Part shown: in pieces, positions 25,937 to 37,075 of the stretch
How positions within the stretch are numbered: the stretch's first letter is position 1
How the letters are laid out: every line of letters starts with the position of its first letter
Assembly (NCBI GenBank): GCA_007570785.1
Contig: ML660774.1
Location: 6,415,404-6,479,403, forward strand
Direction of reading: 5' to 3'
Source: Antilocapra americana
Lineage: Eukaryota > Chordata > Mammalia > Artiodactyla > Antilocapridae
Length of the DNA stretch: 64,000 nucleotides
Translations under genes and position numbers: made by a program
The notes under the pieces: model-generated
Databases searched by the model: none
What the model was told of the DNA's origin: nothing
The model's input: only the letters and a program-made list of their open reading frames with translations

Positions 25937-26312
25937 ATTCCAGCAGCGTTTTGGATTGTCCTGTGTAGACCACAGTTCTCAAGGCCATGAGCAGAATGGA
26001 CAATAGGGTCAAAGGCAGGGCCTTGGTCTTAGATTGGCCTCTCTTTGGGGGCAGACAGGGAGAGGAGGGAAGGAGAGCAGGGATGGAATCAGGGCTGGGG
26101 TTCAGGCTGGGGAAGAGTGATGCTGGCAGATGTGAAATCAAGCTCTTCCAACTTTCAAAGCAAAACTGTTCTTGTTTCTTTAAATCACATCCTCTGGCCT
26201 AAGACCACTATCAAAAGCAAGGCTAACTCAAACTTTAGGTCATGGATTAACCCCACTGCATTATTAATATTTCTAACATTTCATAGAGGGCACATTTGGT
26301 GGCAACCAACGT
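25937..26312. other. Spacer between solo LTR and BovB
   Basis: Purine-rich unique sequence near 26040-26120 and otherwise unremarkable. I do not recognise retroviral coding sequence here. Confidence 0.5.
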
Positions 26313-27222
26313 CAACCGCACAATTGCACTCATTTCACATGCTAGTAAAGTGATGCTCAAAATTCTCCAAGCCAGGCTTCAGCAATACATGAACCATGAA
26401 CTTCCAGATATTCAAGCTGGTTTTAGAAAAGGCAGAGGAACCAGAGATCAAATTGCCAACATCCGCTGGATCATCGAAAAAGCAAGAGAGTTCCAGAAAA
26501 ACATCTATTTCTGCTTTATTGACTATGCCAAAGCCTTTGACTATGTGGATCACTATAAACTGTGGAAAATTCTTAAAGAGATGGGACTATCAGACCATCT
26601 GACCTGTCTCTTGAGAAACCTGTATGTAGGTCAGGAAGCAACGGTTAGAACTGGACATGGAACAACAGACTGGTTCCAAATAGGAAAAGAAGTACGTAAA
26701 GGCTGTATATTGTCACTCTGCTTATTTAACTTATATGCAGAGTACATCATGAGAAATGCTGGGCTGGAAGAAGCACAAGCTGGAATCAAGATTGCTGGGA
26801 GAAATATCAATAACCTCAGATATGCAGATGACACCACCCTTATGGCAGAAACTGAAGAGGAACTAAAAAGCCTCTTGATGAAAGTGAAAGAGGAGAGTGA
26901 AAAAGTTGGCTTAAAACTCAACATTCAGGAAACTAAGATCATGGCATCTGGTCCCATCACTTCATGGGAAATAGATGGAGAAATAGTGGAAACAGTGGCA
27001 GACTTTATTTTTTTGGGCTCCAAAATCACTTCAGATGGTGATTGCAGCCATGAAATTAAAAGACGCTTACTCCTTGGAAGGAAAATTATGACCAAACTAG
27101 ATAGCATATTGAAAAGCAGAGACATTACTTTGCCAATACAGGTCTGTCTAGTCAAGGCTATGGTTTTTCCAGTAGTCATGTATGGATGTGAGAGTTGGCT
27201 GGTGAAGAAAGCTGAGAGCTGA
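26313..27222 (+). pseudogene. BovB reverse transcriptase, truncated and interrupted
   Basis: About 300 codons are open. Reverse-transcriptase motifs are visible in order: QAGFRKGRGTRDQI, FIDYAKAFDYVDH (the catalytic Asp block), GCILSLCLFNLYAEYI and NLRYADDTTLMAETEEEL, with the YADD catalytic pair at about 26820-26831. The frame ends with TGA at 27220-27222 after VKKAES, where family members continue. The homologous reading then resumes ([12 protein letters not shown]) but meets a second stop, TAG, near 27273. With no start and two stops this is a dead copy. The upstream endonuclease domain is absent. Confidence 0.9.
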
Positions 27223-27606
27223 AGAATTGATGCTTTTGAACTGTGGTGTTGGAGAAGACTCTTGAGAGTCCCTTAGACTGCAAGGAGATCCAACCAGTCC
27301 ATCCTAAAGGAAATCAGTCCTGGGTGTTCATTGGAACGACTGATGTTGAAGCTGAAACTCCAATATTTTGGCCACCTCATGAGAAGAGTTGACTCACTGG
27401 AAAAGACCCTGATGCTGGGAAGGATTGGGGGCAGGAGGAGCAGGGGAAGACAGAGGATGAGATGGCTGGATAGCATCACCGACTTGATGGTCATGGGTTT
27501 GGGTGGACTCCAGGAGTTGGTGATGGACAGGGAGGCCTGGCGTGCTGCAGTTCATGGGGTCGCAAAGAGTTGGACACAACTGAGCGACTGAACTGAACTG
27601 AACTGA
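26313..27606 (+). mobile_element. BovB (RTE) LINE, 5'-truncated
   Basis: Homology to BovB begins at about ACCGCACAATTGCACTC and runs to the family 3' tail of CTGAACTGAACTGAACTGAA. The copy has lost the endonuclease half and starts inside the reverse transcriptase region. It is close to the family sequence and so relatively young. Confidence 0.95.
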
Positions 27607-29010
27607 ATGTCAAGGGGAGATCCCAAAGGAAAGAGAAAGCCAGGAGACATCACAAAAGCCCCAGAGGTGTGGAAGCAGACAGGTATGGCTGACCATTCCG
27701 TCTTGTATGACTGTATTTGGTTATTTCAGGTCCTTTGTACTGCCAACTGGGGCACCAGGCTCTTTCTCCACCCTTGACCTCTGACTCTGGGCAGCTTCTC
27801 CACTATTGCCCCAACCCTGTTGCCTTGAGGATAGCTCTGATTCCAGGCTCCAAATGCAGAAGGACAAGTTCCCAAGAGTACAGACACAGGAGACAAAAGA
27901 ATTTGAAAGAATAGCTCCAGGGATCTGTTTGGATCTGAGTCTGGAAGTAAAGGCAGTCGTTGGCCTTACACTAGGCAAAGTGGTATTATTTTAAATTATC
28001 TTATGATTAGGCTTTCCCAATTTAGCAAATAAAATAGGATGCAGTGATACACACTACAACATGGAGAAACAATGAAGCCATGCTAAGTGAAAGAAATCAG
28101 TCACAAAAGATCCCACATTGTATGAGTCCTTATCTGTGAATTGTCCAAAATGGGCAAGTCTGTAAAGACAGGAAGTAAATTAGTGGTTGCCTAGGGCTGT
28201 AGAATAAGGAACTGGGGAAAGGAGTGAGTGATAATGACTACAAGGTTTCTTTTCTGTGTGATAAAATGTTTTTAAAAGTAGATTGCGATGATGGTTGCCT
28301 AACTCTGAATAAACCAAAAACCACTGAACTGTACACAAAGCTCTGGAATTTTATGATACATAACTTTCTTAATAAAGCTGTTTTTAAGTATATAGGATGC
28401 CAAGTTAAATATGAATTTGTGGTAAACCGAAAAATTTTACTATATTCTATGCAATATTTGGGATGTGTAATAAAAATATTTTTATTAGTTGCCTAAAATT
28501 CAAGTTTAACTGGATATCTTATATTTTATTTGGCAACCTTATATTTCAATTAAATGTCTCGGAAACCACCAGTTCAGAGAAGTAAGAAGAAATAGTTCAT
28601 GAGATGTCATTTAAATGAGATTTAAGGAGATCCCTATATACTTTGGGCATTACAATGCTTAACAACTAGCTAAAACCAAGAATTTCTTGATTTAATGATA
28701 ATCATTTTTAAAAAATCTAATTGTAGCTGTTGAAGCAGAGAGGTCAGAAAGAGAAGAAATAACCTTAAATTGTTTTATTAAAAATTTCTTCAAATTATAA
28801 AAAATGTTTAGAAGAGAGAAGAATTGTATATTTTATGAGAGCCTTCTAACTTTTACATTTTATAAATCTTGCCATCGAATTAGAAACATTCTGGAGAAAG
28901 TTCATGTGTGTGTAGCTTCAAAATTTTGACTTAAGTGGAGAAATTCTTATAAAATATTTAATGATTGTTATATTATAATATATAATGATTGTTACCCAGT
29001 GAGATTTACT
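27607..29010. other. Intergenic, AT-rich
   Basis: AT-rich unique sequence. It ends in a small AT-rich cluster with the 12-base direct repeat TAATGATTGTTA at 28959-28970 and 28983-28994, immediately left of the large inverted repeat. Confidence 0.5.
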
Positions 29011-29171
29011 AGAATTGATGAACAGAGACATCGCCTTAACCACGAGCCCTTTACTGGAAGGAGACTCCATTTTCTTCCACAAAGCATGACAATCTTTTTT
29101 GTAAAAAGAAAATGGAGTCTCCTTCCAGTAAAGGGCTCGTGGTTAAGGCGATGTCTCTGTTCATCAATTCT
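29011..29171. repeat. Perfect 66-bp inverted repeat (hairpin)
   Basis: The left arm is 29011-29076 (starts AGAATTGATGAACAGAGACA) and the right arm is 29106-29171 (ends GATGTCTCTGTTCATCAATTCT). The right arm is the exact reverse complement of the left over all 66 bases, with a 29-base spacer (29077-29105). Weak pairing continues outward (TTACT against GGTGA) and part of the spacer (ACAAA against TTTGT) could extend the stem. It does not resemble a transposon I know. Confidence 0.97.
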
Positions 29172-29344
29172 GGTGAGCAGAATTCTTTATGTTTGCACGT
29201 GCTCATGTTTATAGAATGACCACACCCCTGCTTTGATTCTGGAAAATCCAGCATGAAGTTGCTACAATGGTGTAAATCAGTGCAGAATTACTAAGCAGTT
29301 ATTAGCAAGTGGTGCTTGTAAACCTCTGTTCATGCTCTCTCTAA

Positions 29345-29465
29345 TTCTATTTTTTTGGCCACACTTGAGGCATGCGGGGATCTTAGTACCCCTAGTAGGG
29401 ATCAAACCAGTGCCTCCTGCAGCAGAAACACGGAGTCTTAACCACTGAACCAGCCAGGAATTCCC
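29345..29465 (-). mobile_element. tRNA-Glu-type (CHR-like) SINE
   Basis: An antisense copy with TTTTTTTGGCCACACTTGAGG at the left and TCTTAACCACTGAACCAGCC at the right, diverged from the family. Confidence 0.85.
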
Positions 29466-30035
29466 TGTTCACACTCAGTACAGTGGGAACAGCAGTCAAT
29501 ATTTTTCTTATCTTATAATTGGGAAAACATAACATTGCAATAAATTGTTCTGAATTTAATAATTAGATAAATTGGAATTCAAGTATGTTAGGGGTTACAT
29601 GACACAGCATTTAACCAAACCACAGATTTTTTTTTTGCTAAATATTTCTAATAAATAGTAGATATTAAATTAATCTCTCACACTGTAATGGCTTAATTTT
29701 TCCATTATGATATTGGTATGATAAAGGATAAAGTTTCCTAAATAAAAAAAGTGGATAAAAAGAAATTAAAATGAAATCAAATTGTCAAGTTCCAAATAAA
29801 TTCAGAGAAACAGACCAAATACTGCCCTTCGAATAATTTCAAGGAACATAAGTGATGTTAACATAAATGATGGGTGTTATGAGTGAGTTCAACATTGGGC
29901 AATGGTTTTCAGAAAACTTTCTTCCTTCTGTTTACACCAAGAGTTTTTTAAAAACATTCATCTAGGTCACACATTATGATTTCAATTCCTAAAACGCCAT
30001 TGCACAATTGTTCTCCATTTACAAGTATTTTTTTA

Positions 30036-30246
30036 AGGGATAAATAAAATGGTAAAGAATCTACCTGCCAATACAGGAGTTGCAGGAGACATCGGTTCGA
30101 TCCCTGGGTTGGAAAGATTCTGTGGAGTAGGAAATGGCAACCCACTCCAGTATTCTTGCTTGGAAAATTTCATGGACAGAGGAGCCTGGTGGGCTGTGGA
30201 CTGTGGGATTGCAAAGAGTTGGACAAGACTGAGTGACTGGGCATGA
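30036..30246 (+). mobile_element. Bov-tA SINE
   Basis: The tRNA-like head has AAAATGGTAAAGAATCTACC and the B-box-like GGTTCGATCCCTGGGTTGG, followed by the BOV-A2 body with CCCACTCCAGTATTCTTGC. The head's first bases are diverged. Confidence 0.9.
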
Positions 30247-30381
30247 AAGATCTTTAAAGAAGAAAGAGTTGTTAAAAAAAAAAAAGTATATATATTTTTC
30301 AAAATAAGAAACAATTTAAGAGCATGAACAGTATTTGGGAACAGAAGTGCTTGAAAGAAGACAAATTCAGGCAGCTGACTT

Positions 30382-30600
30382 TTATTTCTTAGACCCATGA
30401 ACGCTTTTTCTGCTGAAACTCTTAAAGACTGGAGTGTTTCTGGGGCCAGGGGCCAGGGGAGTGAGGAAGCCCTCGGAGCTGGCAGTGAATTCCGGCTCCT
30501 CCTTTTCCTCCTCGTCTAGAGTTGGCTCATGTTGTCTGTTGGATTCTGGCCCAGGCATGTTAATTAAATCCACCAAAGACATGAAGAAGTTTACATTTTC
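30382..30600 (-). CDS. Candidate terminal coding exon, gene unknown
   Basis: I do not recognise this protein. On the minus strand a good acceptor (pyrimidine-rich, ending GTGTGTTAG at 30601) is followed by 72 open codons in phase 0: ENVNFFMSLVDLINMPGPES, then a run of acidic residues (LDEEEKEEPEF) and SEGFLTPLAPGPRNTPVF, ending SRKSVHGSKK and TAA. The TAA lies inside an AATAAA (30381-30386). The composition is protein-like, with two Ser/Thr-Pro sites and a basic tail, and does not look repeat-derived. Against it: no partner exon is identified upstream, and 72 open codons can arise by chance in 64 kb. It may be a last exon, a retrocopy end or chance. Confidence 0.3.
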   Translation of the reverse strand, partial: ENVNFFMSLVDLINMPGPESNRQHEPTLDEEEKEEPEFTASSEGFLTPLAPGPRNTPVFKSFSRKSVHGSKK

Positions 30601-31404
30601 CTAACACACAGAGGTAGGAAATTTGGGGTCAAAACTGAAAGTCACAAAACTAGTGGAATCCGTAGTTCTTAGGAATGGGGGAGTGCTCACTGGGCTCAAT
30701 CATAGGACTCGTTCCATGGGAGAGAGGGCAACAGAAAAGGAAGAGTCTTGCGCTTGAATGACTAAATGATTTACTTAGAACTGCTCATTAAAATTAACCA
30801 CATCTCCCAGACTTTAGCACGCAAGAATATTTGCAAATTGCAGATGGTACACAAAGCTGGGCAAAAATGACCCATGGTATTCAGACGTGGAACTAGTGTA
30901 AAAAGCAGAGACAAACTTCACAAAGACTGAATCTTTTAGACATGGATAAAATGAGACTCTTTGCTTTTCATTCATTCTTGAAGGCCAAATGTGTCTAAAA
31001 CTGGAAGTACCTTTTCCCATCTTCTGTTCATTCTGAGTCAGAAGCCTCTCTTAGCTATTTTGTTTTCAAGGATTTAGTGTCATTACCTTTAGGTCCAGAT
31101 TTTTGTTAATCAGTTAAGGAAACTGTTAGGGCCACTCCCAGCCACTGAATGAAGAACACTTGCATCTTTGTTTTAATTTACATTATACAACATTTATTTT
31201 CATGTGTTTATATAAATAACTTCAGTCCAATTCAACATTATATTATACAGCTTCCACTATGATCTAACACATTTACTGGATTCCCACATATGTGCCCTCA
31301 ATCGTTATTGATATATATTGGTAAAACCTTGCAATTCATCTGGTGTGCATTGCAACCTCATAAGTCATATTTAGTATCTGTTGGGACTTGCTGGAATTTG
31401 AGTC

Positions 31405-31630
31405 TGGTCCTGGTGGCTTAGCAGTAAAGAATCTGCCTGCCATGCAGGAGACACAGGAGATGTGGGTTCAATCCCTGGGTCAGGAAGATCCCCTGGAGGA
31501 TCTGGAGGAGGGCATGGAAACCCACTCCAATATTCTTGCCTGGAGAATCCCATGGACAAAGGAACCTTGAAGGCATACAGTCCATGGGGTCGCAAAGAGT
31601 CAGACACGACTGAAGTGACTGAGCTCACAT
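31405..31630 (+). mobile_element. Bov-tA SINE
   Basis: The head has CCTGGTGGCTTAGCAGTAAA and the body GGAGAATCCCATGGACAAAG, with CGCAAAGAGTCAGACACGAC at the end. The junction carries an extra GGATCTGGAG repeat. Confidence 0.92.
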
Positions 31631-31997
31631 AGGATCTATGAGTTTACCCCACAGAGAGTCACCAGTCTTTTGAAAGACCTTGGAAGAGACCATTGCATGA
31701 TCTTCTGGCATAAGGGCAATCCCTTCCTTAGACATGGGAGATGGAATTTCTTTTACTGGCATGAACACCTGGCAGAATCTGGGAACTCAAGGTTCCCAGC
31801 TGCACTGACTATGCCTGTATGTCTCCTTCTCCAATTTTAGGGTCCTACTTCTTTCCATCAGTGCCTTAACTTTAACAAAAGAATCCTGGAAGACTGGGAA
31901 TTCAACTGAATTGGACTTTGGTTTGGTTTTCAGAAATCTTGGCATTGTAGCTAGAGGAAAAAGGTTGTTTGTTTTTAGGGCAACTATAGAATATTTC

Positions 31998-32210
31998 AGG
32001 CTTCTCAGGTGGCAATAGAGATAAAAAAAAAAAAAATTACACCTGCCAATGCAGGAGACACTAGAAATATCGGTTTGATCCCTGGGTGGGAAAGATCCTC
32101 TGGAGGACATGGCAACCCACTCCAGTATTCTTGCCTGGAGAATCCCCATGGACAGAGGAGCCTGGCGGGTTACAGTCACAAGATCACAAAGAGTCTCACA
32201 CAACTGAGCA
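31998..32210 (+). mobile_element. Bov-tA SINE with A-run insertion
   Basis: A sense copy with an unusual A14 run inside the tRNA-like head (about 32022-32036), then CAATGCAGGAGACACTAG and the normal BOV-A2 body. It ends in a short CA run. Confidence 0.9.
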
Positions 32211-32579
32211 CACACACACGCACAAATACTTCTTATCCTTCAGCCAGAGCTTCAGCTGGGGATTTAAAACCCTGAGCTCATCATTTTCTTTACCCAAGTT
32301 CTCCAGATTGTAGCCCAACAACCTCACTGTCTATAAAGTGCTTTTTTTATTGAAGAAACTTCTTAGTCACCTAGAGTCTTGCTTTCTATGAATGTTTGAT
32401 TGCAAATAATAATTAACGTAATTTTTGCCCCCTCATCTCATGGACTACCATTATTAGTCATTATTAATAATTCTGGATCACTAATACCTTTAAATTGAAT
32501 CCGATCAGAGAACCAGTTTCAGGTGGCCTAGAACTGAGAACACATTCTCTGGAACCATTTCTGGCACTAATTTCGGTAT

Positions 32580-33200
32580 AATGTGGGCTCAGTCAGAGAA
32601 GCAGGATCACTGTAAGTGAAAAATGGGTTTATTCTAGAATGAAACCTGCATAATAGTGGGGGGCTGCTGTGGGGCAGGGTCTATGCAAGGCTGTTACCTC
32701 TGTGTCTGGTGATGAGGCTGAGGTCTTTACAGGTTACCTAGGTTACCGACAGTGGGGGCAAGAAAGCTAGATGGGAAACGCGATCCGCCCAAGCCAACTG
32801 GAACCCACGAGAACAAACCAGAATCTATCTCTACTGCCCCTGACCCTGCTAACACATGTAGCCTGCTGACGAAGCTGCTGGTCTTCCCCACCGAGCCGCA
32901 CACATGCCTGGCCCAGGGGCTGGAGAAGCTGGGCGCTAAGATCCAGTGGGAAATGGAGGAGAAGGAGCTGCCTGCTGCCCCCGGCGGGGCCAGCAGATGG
33001 GTGACACCACCTGTGAGCGGACGCGATGCTTGGGCCCCTGCACTGACTTTATTCAGAGCCTACAGACAGGGCGCAGGATTCACCTGGCTTCCAAATATCG
33101 TGCAAATTTCTCTTGTGGTCAACCATAACCCCAGAAATTATGCCGAGAAGAATATGCTGGGCAAGTTCTTCCAGCCTAATCAAGCTGACACTGCATAGTT
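32580..33200 (+). other. Unknown GC-richer segment with a 148-codon frame
   Basis: The frame 32752-33198 starts MGARKLDGKRDPPKPTG and contains LTKLLVFPTEPHTCLAQG, then LEKLGAKIQWEMEEKEL, and ends at a TAG. I do not recognise it. The left part (TCAGTCAGAGAAGCAGGATC, then GGGTTTATTCTAGAATG) reads like an old retroviral-type or other interspersed repeat, and the whole segment may be repeat-derived. No splice sites or promoter are evident. Confidence 0.35.
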
Positions 33201-33329
33201 ACCCCAGCAGCAAATGATCAATAGCCCTGTTCTCATGGAGCTTACATTCTAGTGAGAAACCAGGTTAAAAAACAGAGATATAACTATAGATACCTACGTA
33301 TGCGTAAACAGGTGTGTGTGCATTCTTTA

Positions 33330-33480
33330 TTACAGCCTTTGGAGATAAGTACTTTTATTATCTCCATGTTATAGAAGAGGAAACTAAGGCAGAAGCAGGC
33401 GACATATTTTGCCCTGGTTCCCGCAGCTAGTAAGTACCAAACCCAAGCTTCTGACTAAGCTCATGGCATTAACTACTCCT
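33330..33480 (+). repeat. MIR SINE
   Basis: TATCTCCATGTTATAGAAGA followed by GGAAACTAAGGCAGAAGCAGG is a diverged MIR core. Confidence 0.7.
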
Positions 33481-33585
33481 CTGTTTTGTTTATTTGGTGC
33501 AAAGTGTTCCCCAAACACTCACTCAAGCTGCACACTCCTTTCAGGTGATAATCACAGATTTTAGCAATTCATGGCATTCACATTC

Positions 33586-33752
33586 TTTTTTTTTTTTAAT
33601 TAATTATTTGGCTGAGCCAGGTCTTAGTTGAGGCACCCAAGATCTTTATTTAGTTGCAGCATATTGGATCTAGTTCCCTGATCAGGGATTGAACTCAGGT
33701 CTCAAGCATTGGGAGCGCAGAGTCTTAGCCATTGGACTACCAAGGAAGTTGT
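33586..33752 (-). mobile_element. tRNA-Glu-type (CHR-like) SINE
   Basis: An antisense copy: T-run on the left, ATCTAGTTCCCTGATCAGGG in the middle and CTTAGCCATTGGACTACC at the right. An imperfect duplication (GCATTCACATTCTTTT / GCATGCACTTTCTTTT) flanks it. Confidence 0.85.
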
Positions 33753-33768
33753 GCATGCACTTTCTTTT

Positions 33769-35091
33769 AACTGTGTTGTACTTATTGATAATTATCTCCT
33801 CCAGCTGAATATAAAACTCTCTGAGAAATGGTGTGAATTTTCTTTTTGCAGGCTCGCCTCCACTGCTAATTAATAGCGCCCATTCAGCGGGCCCCTCAGA
33901 ACCTCCCACGCTGACTCAGTGTCAGAGTGAGGTGTGTGGACCTGGGGCCGGAGAAACTCTCTTTAGGAAGGAAGCCTTTTCTGAATTGCCTGTGTCCATT
34001 CTTGGAAATGTGCTGAAGCAAAGAGAAAATAGTCAGGGTGCCTTCAAGGATTCCCCCCGGGGCTGATAATTCCTCATGATAATCACCTAATCCAGGCAAG
34101 TCGGGGCAGGAACAGTCAGGGAAGAAAGAAGGGTCAGAGTTGGAGCCGGTCAGACGAAGCCAGGCTTTTACATCTGCTCTGAAGAAGGATCATCGCAAGG
34201 GATTGTTAAACGAATTCCTGTAGTTCATTCAGCCGACGGAAGAGACAGAAACCTCAGGCCTAAAGCCTGTGTTTTTGTATACTTCCAGAATGAAAGCACT
34301 TTTGTTGGCGCTCCTTTAGATTTCTTGAACGTTCAGCCCACAGAAAGCGGAAGGTGGGGGTCGATCTGGAGGGGAAAAAGGCCCCCACCCACCGCCCATC
34401 ATTTGAGTTTTTACTGTTATTGGCTCCCATGAAAACACTGGAGAGGGATTTGCTTTGTGGTAGGGTTTCCTTTTTCTTTTTTCTTTTTTTAACATCATGA
34501 CTAGATCTGCAGTATTTCCTCAAATATGTAAGAGGAAGGGAGCGGTGACTTCCTAAAGGAAAGTATTTGTATTTTTAGACTGAAATATGCTTTGACAAAG
34601 CTTTTCTCAAAAAATAAAAAAAAGACATAAAAAGAGAGTTCTGAAAAGCAGAAAACCCCTCTTAAACCATAGTGAAGGCAGTCTGGCTTTTAAAAAATAC
34701 ATTTTAATGTCACGAGAGAAAGATGAGCAATTTTATTTTCAAGGATGACTCCCCACCCCACCTCCAAAAAAATGCTTCTGGATTTTAGACTACTTGCCTC
34801 AATTCCTCTTTTCTTCTGAACATTTTTGCTTTAGGCTCACACATCAGCAGAGTCCAGGAGAACCAGCCCCTGGGGAATGAAAGGATCAGAATAAGGTATG
34901 CAATGTGAACTGAGGGAGGGACGGAGCAGGGGGTGAGGAAGAAGTAGGAGAAGGCTTGGGGAGATACTCCTGTGAGGACACAAACCCCTCGGCTTTGTCA
35001 TGAACTTCTGGTGTATTACATGTTGATAGAGTCCTGGAGGCCCTGCAGTCCAGTGTTTTTTGGTGTCTCAACCCTGTGCGTCAGGGTGTGT
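33769..35091. other. Intergenic, no recognised feature
   Basis: Unique sequence with T-rich and A-rich runs near 34480 and 34610. No exon is supported. Confidence 0.5.
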
Positions 35092-35310
35092 ATGCAAGCG
35101 TGCTCAGTCGTGTCTGACTCTTTGCGACCCCATGGCCCGTAGCCCACCAGGCTCTTCTGTCCATGGGATTCTCTAGGCAAGAATACTGGAGTGGATTGCC
35201 ATCTCCTCCTCCGGGGAATCGCCCTGACCCAGGGATGGAACCCAAGTCTCCTGCATCTCCCGCATGCATTGGCAGGCAGCTTCTTTACCGCTGCACCGCC
35301 TGGGATGCGC
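35092..35310 (-). mobile_element. Bov-tA SINE
   Basis: An antisense copy with CACCAGGCTCTTCTGTCCAT and a long head complement (CATTGGCAGGCAGCTTCTTT). CpG sites such as CTCAGTCGTGTCTGAC are retained, suggesting a fairly recent insertion. Confidence 0.92.
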
Positions 35311-36699
35311 ACGCTGAATGTGCAGCCCAGGAGAGTCGGCTAGTCCACAGCTGGGACCATGGCAGAGGAGCAGTGGGTGGTCCAAAGAGGCCATGGGGCT
35401 CAGAACAGCAGCCAATTTAAAGCAGAATCCACTTTGAGATATGTGGCTTAAGGAGGGACACCATGTGCCCACGTGGGTGTAGACAGGCGGCTCTGGCTTT
35501 TGCGATGTTCTTTCTGGGCTCTGGGAGGACATCCACCTCCCCTACTTCCACTCAATACTTGCTCATCCTGAAATCCCCAAAAGAAGTCACAAAATCTTTA
35601 TGTCACAGTTGGAGATAAAATGCGCCTTAAAAAGGTAGGAAGTTAGCATAAATATACCGCAAGTGAAGGCGATGTGTTAGCGGGCTTGCGTCTGCTCCTG
35701 GGCAGATGTTGATACGGCAGGGAGAGGTGGTGTGAAATGACACGGGGTCCGAAAGGGAGCCTTGAACCAAGGGAGGGTCACAGATCACAGATCAGAGACT
35801 GGCTAGAAGATACAAATGCTGTTTACAAACTTTGTATTATAAGAATTTTCAAGCCTTCAGGGAAATTAAAAGACTAGTAACTAATTACCTAGATAATGAC
35901 TTATTTATATTAAAAATTTTAATGTATCTCCACATTTGCATCAGCTACCTGTATCTGTGTGTGTGTGTGTGTACCATCAGGGGTGAACAGTTCCTTAAGA
36001 ATATGGAGTGCAAGACAGCGAAGAAGGACAAGATGCAGTGGAGAGAGGTGTCAGATGTACTCCAGGTCACAGACTCAGAGAAGAGGGACCACACCCAAGA
36101 TTTCAGACTCTGCTCCTTTCCACTGAGCAACGTAGCCACTTATTAATCAGGACGACCCACCCCTCTCCTTCAGACCATACTTCTGAGCGTTCAAGCTGCA
36201 TTCTCATGATGCATGTTATGTTCAGTGTCCTTCTACCCAGGGTGAAGTAAAGAAGGGAATCACAGGGAAAAGGAGGTGACGATGCGCATCAGGGTCCTGA
36301 AAGCAGCCTCTTTTCGAGGAGGTAAGCTCCAAAGATGACGTGCGGTCTTTCTCGCACTTATATTTACGGTTCTTTTGAAATTTTGAACAAGAAAGCTGGG
36401 AAAATCAATTTGGGGCTGTCAACTCCTAAGGCAGGGCCATAGAATTTCACAGGGAAACCCAAGAAGCAGTTTTATTCAGAGGCTGCATTTTCTATCCTGC
36501 ACACGAGGCTAGAAGCAGGAGGAAGACTTACCTGGTTACACGCCCTGTTTTAGCGCCTCCTGCTGCTCTGGCTCCTCACACACTGTACCCTCTTTCTAAA
36601 AATACGCTCTTCCCATCGTTTCAACGGGGTCGTGTGCCCTCATCCCACCCCAGCCTCTGCGCCCCACCCCACCCAGTGATCACTCCTCCGGTTGCATTT
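35311..36699. other. Intergenic, no recognised feature
   Basis: Unique sequence with a short GT run at 35957-35974. No exon is supported. Confidence 0.5.
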
Positions 36700-37075
36700 T
36701 TACTCTGGATTGTAATTTCCTGTGTATTTATTTCCTCCGCTGGACCACAGACTTCACGAGGACTGAAACTGTGTCTTGTGTGTGCATAGCCGCTCAGTCG
36801 TGTCCGACTCTTTGTGACCCCAAAATCTGTAACCACCAGGCTCCTCTGTCTATGGAATTTTCCAGGCAAGAATACTGGAGTGGGTTGCCATTTCCTCCTC
36901 CAGGGGATCTTCCCCACCCAGGGATAGAACCTGCATCTCCTGCATTGGCAAGCAGATTCTTTACCACTGAGCCACCTGGGAAGGATAATTGTGTCTTAAC
37001 TGTCTTTATAGTCTCCACGCTAAACTCAATCCCCGCCACTAGCAGATGTGCAGTAACATTTGTTGAACGAGACCG
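36700..37075 (+). repeat. L2 LINE 3' fragment split by a Bov-tA
   Basis: The pieces on each side (GACCACAGACTTCACGAGGA and CAGTAACATTTGTTGAACGA) are in the order of the L2 3' end. A Bov-tA occupies 36778-36986. Confidence 0.65.
36778..36986 (-). mobile_element. Bov-tA SINE nested in L2
   Basis: An antisense copy with CTCAGTCGTGTCCGACTCTT. The target-site duplication AACTGTGTCTT (36767-36777) / AATTGTGTCTT (36987-36997) shows clean insertion into the older L2. Confidence 0.93.
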
